From Mesotaenium endlicherianum (taxonomy: Eukaryota > Streptophyta > Zygnematophyceae > Zygnematales > Mesotaeniaceae), in NCBI GenBank assembly GCA_009602735.1, contig WELA01004248.1:557485-589807 (forward strand): 32,323 nt of DNA. The letters are read 5' to 3'. This document shows, one piece after another, positions 28,508-32,323 of this stretch. The notes below the pieces were generated by a model that saw nothing but the letters and a program-made list of their open reading frames with translations, made no database searches and was not told where the DNA came from. The position numbers and the translations under genes were made by a program. Numbering within the stretch: the stretch's first letter is position 1; each line of letters begins with the position of its first letter.

Positions 28508-29425
28508 CTAAGACTGGACCTGAAGGCTCGTTTCGGCATGCTTCAATCTCAAGTCCCGTTCACATTCCACTACTTTACACACCTCAACATTGATCCCAGC
28601 GCTTGCAAGAGCAGCAAACCACGAGCGCTGTTGCTCAGACGGTCGGTCTCGCGGCCCCTTCACCTCCACCAGCTTTGCTTCCCCTCTCACATTCTGCCAG
28701 TAATTGGCACCTCTTACTTGTTCATCAAAGACCTGCAGTTGCCTCCCAGAATGAGGGCTGCAGTTATTGCTGGCCCTCAAGACGCTCTTTGGGAGCTCCC
28801 TGTCCACGATCTGCCCCCCTGAGATCTCCGCTGCTAAAACTTCACAGCCTGAGCTTATAGAGGCTGACTCTGGAGAAGCAGAATCACCCTCCAAACCTTC
28901 AATGGGGGCGGAAGTTGTACAACACACGGTGTTAACAACCACACGCACTCCCTTAACAAGCCCTATTGGCCCCGGCTCTGTCCGCAGTTCGCATCGCCCC
29001 TGCTCTTTCTCACATGCAGCTGTCCCATTGGGCACCGTCACATGTGTTCCGCCAAGATATCCTTGCCAGCTCGCAGCCGGGCTCAAAGGACAGGCACAGT
29101 CAGAGCAGCGCGCGCGTGGCGTCTCCGTAATGCGCCACAAGAGCAGGTCTGGCATGCCGCCACTCCAGCCAGCGTAGTCCTGCGCTAGCAGCCGGCACAC
29201 GGCGGCCAGGCTGGGCCCCCCTATGCATGCGGCAATGGTCTGCAGCTGCTCCAGGGAGAACCTCTCCCAGTTGACACCCGCGCACCACGTGCCCCTGTGC
29301 TCTCGCCAGCTCGCGCCCAGCAGCTGGGGGGCCATGCCCGGCTGCTCCATGAGCTCCAGCTGTCGCTCAATGAGCTCCCGCCTCGCTGTGTAGAAGGCAT
29401 CTGTGCGCAGATCCAGGGGTGCCGT
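28508..29425 (-). CDS. FAN1: FAN1 last exon (VRR-NUC domain with insertion)
   Basis: 305 codons and TAG; the acceptor is CCGCAG|ACGGCA. It begins [17 protein letters not shown], in exact continuity with exon 5. The catalytic Asp is at exon residue 93 (GGMPDLLLW) and Glu/Lys are at 254/256 ([11 protein letters not shown]). Between them are 153 residues (29134-28676) where animal FAN1 has about a dozen: Cys-containing, Ser/Gly-rich and without recognised motifs. The frame is open throughout and no good intron fits, so I keep it as coding. Confidence 0.92.
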   Translation of the reverse strand, partial: TAPLDLRTDAFYTARRELIERQLELMEQPGMAPQLLGASWREHRGTWCAGVNWERFSLEQLQTIAACIGGPSLAAVCRLLAQDYAGWSGGMPDLLLWRITETPRARCSDCACPLSPAASWQGYLGGTHVTVPNGTAACEKEQGRCELRTEPGPIGLVKGVRVVVNTVCCTTSAPIEGLEGDSASPESASISSGCEVLAAEISGGQIVDRELPKSVLRASNNCSPHSGRQLQVFDEQVRGANYWQNVRGEAKLVEVKGPRDRPSEQQRSWFAALASAGINVEVCKVVECERDLRLKHAETSLQVQS

Positions 29426-30527
29426 CTGCGGACACACAGACACACGCACGCACACACACATACGCGCGTCATCACTACTCTGTCAAAGGTGTGTGCTACA
29501 GGAGACACACACCGGCTGTCGACACTCTGCCTGGTGTTGGCGGGTACAATTCCAGACCCTGGTAGTATCATGCCTCAGGCTGGACCAAAAGTTCAGTCAA
29601 CGAGCATTTCCAACAGGCAATCCGATCTAAGGACAATGTGTTGAAGAAGAGGCAGACGCTGAAGTTGAGGCTGAGGCAGAGGCTGACACCTGGAAGGGCG
29701 TCTGGAAGACGTCCGGGACGGGCGCAAACAGGGCGTCCCACAGCAGCAGCCCAAAGAGCGTGTGCCACACGCCCCCCTCGGTGTGCGCGCCCTCCCACCC
29801 CGGGGGGGACGCCGCATAGTGCTGCAAGGCCAGCTCCTCCACGCTGCACTGCTGGCTGTCGTACCCATAGAAGCGGCTCTTGGCGCCCACCTCCCGGTTC
29901 AACGGCCGCCCCAACACCCGCGTCTGTGCACTCTCTCACACGGGCACAAGCACACGCACACGCACGCACGCACATACAGGCATCCACTCGCTAAGGGTCC
30001 ATCACACAATCAAAGCGCACGTATCTCATTGCAGCTGAAATTTTCAGATCTCATCGGTGGAGCAAAGCACCTAAGCAAGCGCCCCGTCTGCCCACGTGCT
30101 GTAATGCTGCAGATTGCGAAAGTGATATGAAGAACATCAGGCAGCGCCTGAGAGCCAGGTCAGGTCGAACACGGCTTACCTCGCAGCACTTCCACTTGAG
30201 CGAGTGCGCGTAGGGGGGGGGGCGCCACCGCCGGGGGGGCTTAGACAGGCGCACCACCCGCAGCTGGAGGGCCACGAGGTCGCCAGCTCGGACCCACGGG
30301 TCTGCCACGCCCAGCTCGGCCGTCACCAGGCTGTCATCCGTGCGGCCCAGGTGGGAGAGGTCGAGGGCCAGCCGGGTGTACCAGTGGCCTCTGCGCGAGA
30401 CGCACCACGGGGCGCGCAGCAGCTCCCTCAGGATGGCCACGGCCTCCTCGTATCTGCACTCCTCCCTCCTCGTACAACTATGTGCGCGGTGAGTAACCCT
30501 ATGCTTCAGAGTCATCCATGCAAGAAG

Positions 30528-30605
<78 letters not shown>

Positions 30606-30767
30606 ACAGCAGGATTTGCTGGCTGCAAAGGCGAGGCATGGACTCTTAGGATTCGAGTACCCTAAGATGCGGCAGCAGCAGCAGCAGCATAGAATCACAA
30701 GCTCAACAAATTCCCGGTTAGCACACACACACAGAGAGACACACGCACGCACGCATGCACGCACACG

Positions 30768-30798
<31 letters not shown>

Positions 30799-32209
30799 GC
30801 ATACGCACATGCAGGCACGCACACACACATGCACGCACGCACATACACACGCACACACATACACACACACACGCGCACACACACACGCGCGCGTCACACA
30901 GACACACACACGAACACACATACGCACACACTCTCTCTCTCTCACACAAACACACACCTGTGCTCACGCTCGAGAAGGGACACGCCGAGAGTGGCCATGG
31001 CCGTGTAGATCCACTCGGCCCGGAAGCGAGCCAGGAACTGCCAGTTGGCGCCTTCCGGGAGAGCTGTGCCTGCAGAGGAGGCCCTGAGAGCAGAGCACGC
31101 CAGGTGCAGCAGCCCCAGAGCCTTGCCGGTGGCCCCGCGCTCCACGGCCTCATCCATCCGCTGCCCTGCCTCCACTGCCTGGCCCCCTCCCTCACCCCCC
31201 ACCAGGGGGTTGGGGCTTCAGCTTTGGTACGAAGGGGCGGGGCTTGAGGTTTTGCTTCCTTAGTGCCCCTCCCCTCTCCCCCCCCCTCCCCCTTCTACTA
31301 GCTACCAGTCACTACCACCACTACTTCTGCAAGTGGAGCTCCCGGCACCACCTTGACAGGCAGAGTCCTCGTAGACAGGCAGACAAACAGAGACAGATAG
31401 GTCTCATACGCAAATGAGCTAAGGCCACGATGGAGCCTGCCCATCTCACTCCCCCCCTCCCCCCTCCCCCCCCCTTCAACAAAAACACACACCCACACAC
31501 CCACACACACATGCGCACAGGAAGTTGGCTGAACCTGCACTTGGCATGCAGGTGCCAGGAGCCCTCTCACCTGCTCGAACGCGAGGAGGGCAGCGCGCGA
31601 CGCAAACACGGGGCCCGTGCGGCGCACGGCGTAGCGCGCGTACTTGGTGGCGCCCATGTCCGCCAGCAGGAACGCGCCCAGCCCCTGCTCCTCGTTCAGA
31701 AATAGCACCCTCTGCCATCCAGACGCCCATCCGCCCGCCACTCCCACATGGTGCCCCTCAGCCGCCTGAACTCCCCACCTCGCTGCAGCCGCTTGCAACG
31801 TGCGGTGGAAAGAATGCCGCTGGAAGCTCCACGCTGGCCTAAGCCCTGCCCTTCTCTGCCCTGCCCTGCCCTCCCTGAGCCAGCCCCGTCTGTACACACT
31901 GGTAGGGTGGGTGAGTCGTGCAGGTACAAAGGCGGCAGCTCTTTCCCAGGCAGAGGGCTAAGGGCAGAGGGAACGGGGACGGAAGGAAGGAGGGGACTGC
32001 TTACTTGGAGGCGGTGGACCAGGACAGCGGCACGGCGCGACACCTGTACGCATGGGCCCGTGATGGCAGCCACCTCCTCGGCCCACACGCGCTGCCCCTC
32101 CCTGCTCCACCCCCCACCCGCAGCAGTATTTGCAGCACCACTGTTGACGTCATCATCGGGGAACTTAAATAAATCCGCACTCCTCTTATGTTCAGTGCAA
32201 GTATCTCGT
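28508..32209 (-). CDS. FAN1: FAN1 Fanconi-associated nuclease homologue, six 3' exons
   Basis: FAN1 is a structure-specific 5' flap endo/exonuclease of interstrand-crosslink repair, acting in the nucleus. Six exons, 32209-32005, 31711-31571, 31178-30958, 30453-30180, 29923-29690 and 29425-28508, are joined by GT-AG introns with agreeing phases. They give about 663 residues. In order: a TPR-like helical region ([12 protein letters not shown], then [13 protein letters not shown] across an exon junction), a region matching the nuclease core ([37 protein letters not shown]), and the VRR-NUC domain. The catalytic set is Glu in HTEGG, Asp in GGMPDLLLW, and Glu/Lys in KLVEVKGP, matching human D960, E975 and K977. 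The wording is closer to plant FAN1 than to animal FAN1. The N-terminus (UBZ/SAP in other FAN1 proteins) lies beyond the window. A 153-residue insert in VRR-NUC is unusual. The last exon extends well past the last FAN1 motif to TAG. Confidence 0.93.
29430..29467. repeat. CA/GT microsatellite in FAN1 intron
   Basis: Imperfect CA/CG-type repeat directly upstream of the acceptor of the last FAN1 exon. On the transcribed sense strand it is GT-rich. Confidence 0.8.
29690..29923 (-). CDS. FAN1: FAN1 exon 5 of the visible part (start of nuclease core)
   Basis: 78 codons, phase 0 at both ends. The acceptor is TGCACAG|ACGCGG and the donor TTCCAG|GTGTCA. It contains [19 protein letters not shown] and the metal-site Glu in [10 protein letters not shown] (codon 29779-29777), and ends DVFQTPFQ. 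Confidence 0.93.
30180..30453 (-). CDS. FAN1: FAN1 exon 4 of the visible part
   Basis: The acceptor is AGTGCAG|ATAC and the donor TGCGAG|GTAAGC. The product includes [29 protein letters not shown] and [18 protein letters not shown], which correspond to the TPR and linker part of FAN1. The preceding intron holds long GT and GA microsatellites. Confidence 0.9.
30528..30604. repeat. Compound (GT)n(GA)n microsatellite in FAN1 intron
   Basis: About 23 bases of perfect GT repeat run into about 54 bases of perfect GA repeat. The perfect repeat suggests high mutability. Confidence 0.95.
30721..30957. repeat. CA-rich microsatellite block in FAN1 intron
   Basis: About 237 bp of CA, GCAC and CG dinucleotides with a short CT run (30931-30942). 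It reaches up to the donor of FAN1 exon 3, so the donor GTGTGT is itself part of the repeat. Confidence 0.9.
30958..31178 (-). CDS. FAN1: FAN1 exon 3 of the visible part
   Basis: The acceptor GGCCAG|GCAGTG is in the same phase as a second possible AG 15 bases later. The donor is GAGCACAG|GTGTGT. It encodes a helical region ending [20 protein letters not shown], the TPR-like FAN1 core. It ends two bases into a codon that the next exon completes as Arg. Confidence 0.85.
31262..31500 (-). repeat. G-run clusters in a FAN1 intron
   Basis: On the sense (minus) strand two clusters of long G-runs separated by A (about 31474-31449 and 31291-31265) lie in the intron between exons 2 and 3. Both have G-quadruplex potential in the pre-mRNA. 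Confidence 0.6.
31571..31711 (-). CDS. FAN1: FAN1 exon 2 of the visible part
   Basis: 47 codons, phase 0 at both ends. The acceptor is TGGCAG|AGGGTG and the donor GAGCAG|GTGAGA. The product ([20 protein letters not shown] then [13 protein letters not shown]) matches the FAN1 segment with conserved Y-x-x-Y-x-V-x-R-T and F-x-x-R-x-x-L. Confidence 0.85.
32005..32209 (-). CDS. FAN1: FAN1 exon 1 of the visible part
   Basis: The acceptor is TCTGCAG|ACGAG and the donor CTCCAA|GTAAGC. The first base completes a codon begun in an upstream exon outside the window. The end, [20 protein letters not shown], resembles the GPC-x-L segment of FAN1. The N-terminal half (an Asp-rich, Gly/Ala-rich stretch) is less certain, and the true acceptor could lie a little further left. 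Confidence 0.65.
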
Positions 32210-32239
32210 CTGCAGACCCTATGCATGCACACGCACAGG

Positions 32240-32262
32240 ACACACACACACACACACGTACA

Positions 32263-32323
<61 letters not shown>
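32240..32323. repeat. Compound (CA)n(GA)n microsatellite at the window end
   Basis: About 40 bases of CA repeat, then GA repeat to the last base. It lies in the FAN1 intron upstream of exon 32209-32005 and has the same composition as 30528-30604. Confidence 0.95.

Overview
This window looks like eukaryotic nuclear DNA from the green lineage. Three things point there: a spliced FAN1-type nuclease gene on the minus strand that resembles land-plant FAN1 in wording and order, Ty3/gypsy chromoviruses primed by initiator tRNA-Met, and GT-AG introns. A large, repeat-rich charophyte alga such as Chara is my best guess, but the sequence alone does not prove the genus. Both window ends fall in simple repeats (G-rich at 1-38, CA/GA at 32240-32323).

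Layout. 1-2038 is low-complexity and AT-rich DNA without a secure gene. 2039-4173 (+) holds a Sel1-repeat gene: one clear exon (3155-4173) and a possible upstream exon carrying an in-frame TGA. An unidentified 53-codon terminal exon lies convergent to it at 4504-4665 (-). 5484-7210 is a 35-bp minisatellite, with a short inverted relative at 13322-13520. 8.0-13.85 kb is intergenic DNA with two solo LTRs of one family in opposite orientation (8674-9411 and 10691-11434) and a second, degenerate minisatellite.

13.85-27.46 kb is a nest of transposons on the minus strand. Element A (13852-26941, same family as the solo LTRs) is a decayed chromovirus. Its 3' LTR was split by an 821-bp element with terminal inverted repeats. 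Its reverse transcriptase was split by element B (17466-25039), which has perfect 5-bp target duplications. Its gag was cut by a truncated LTR in reverse orientation (26942-27462). Element B is the most interesting object here. It has LTRs of about 97.5 percent identity, a tRNA-iMet primer site, an intact gag, and a textbook -1 frameshift signal (slippery heptamer, 7-nt spacer, perfect 10-bp hairpin) at the gag/pol overlap. Its pol is wrecked by stops and by a deletion removing RNase H and half of integrase. Beyond pol it carries an intact 558-codon ORF of unknown function (coiled coil, globular domain, acidic run, RS tail). That ORF is preceded by a duplicated polypurine tract and a strong branch-point/acceptor site.

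28508-32209 (-) is the 3' two-thirds of a FAN1 DNA-repair nuclease gene in six exons with consistent phases. Its introns are full of GT, GA and G-run repeats. Its VRR-NUC domain has a 153-residue insertion between the catalytic Asp and the E-x-K motif.

All coordinates and motifs were read by eye. Family names rest on motif recognition, not on database searches.
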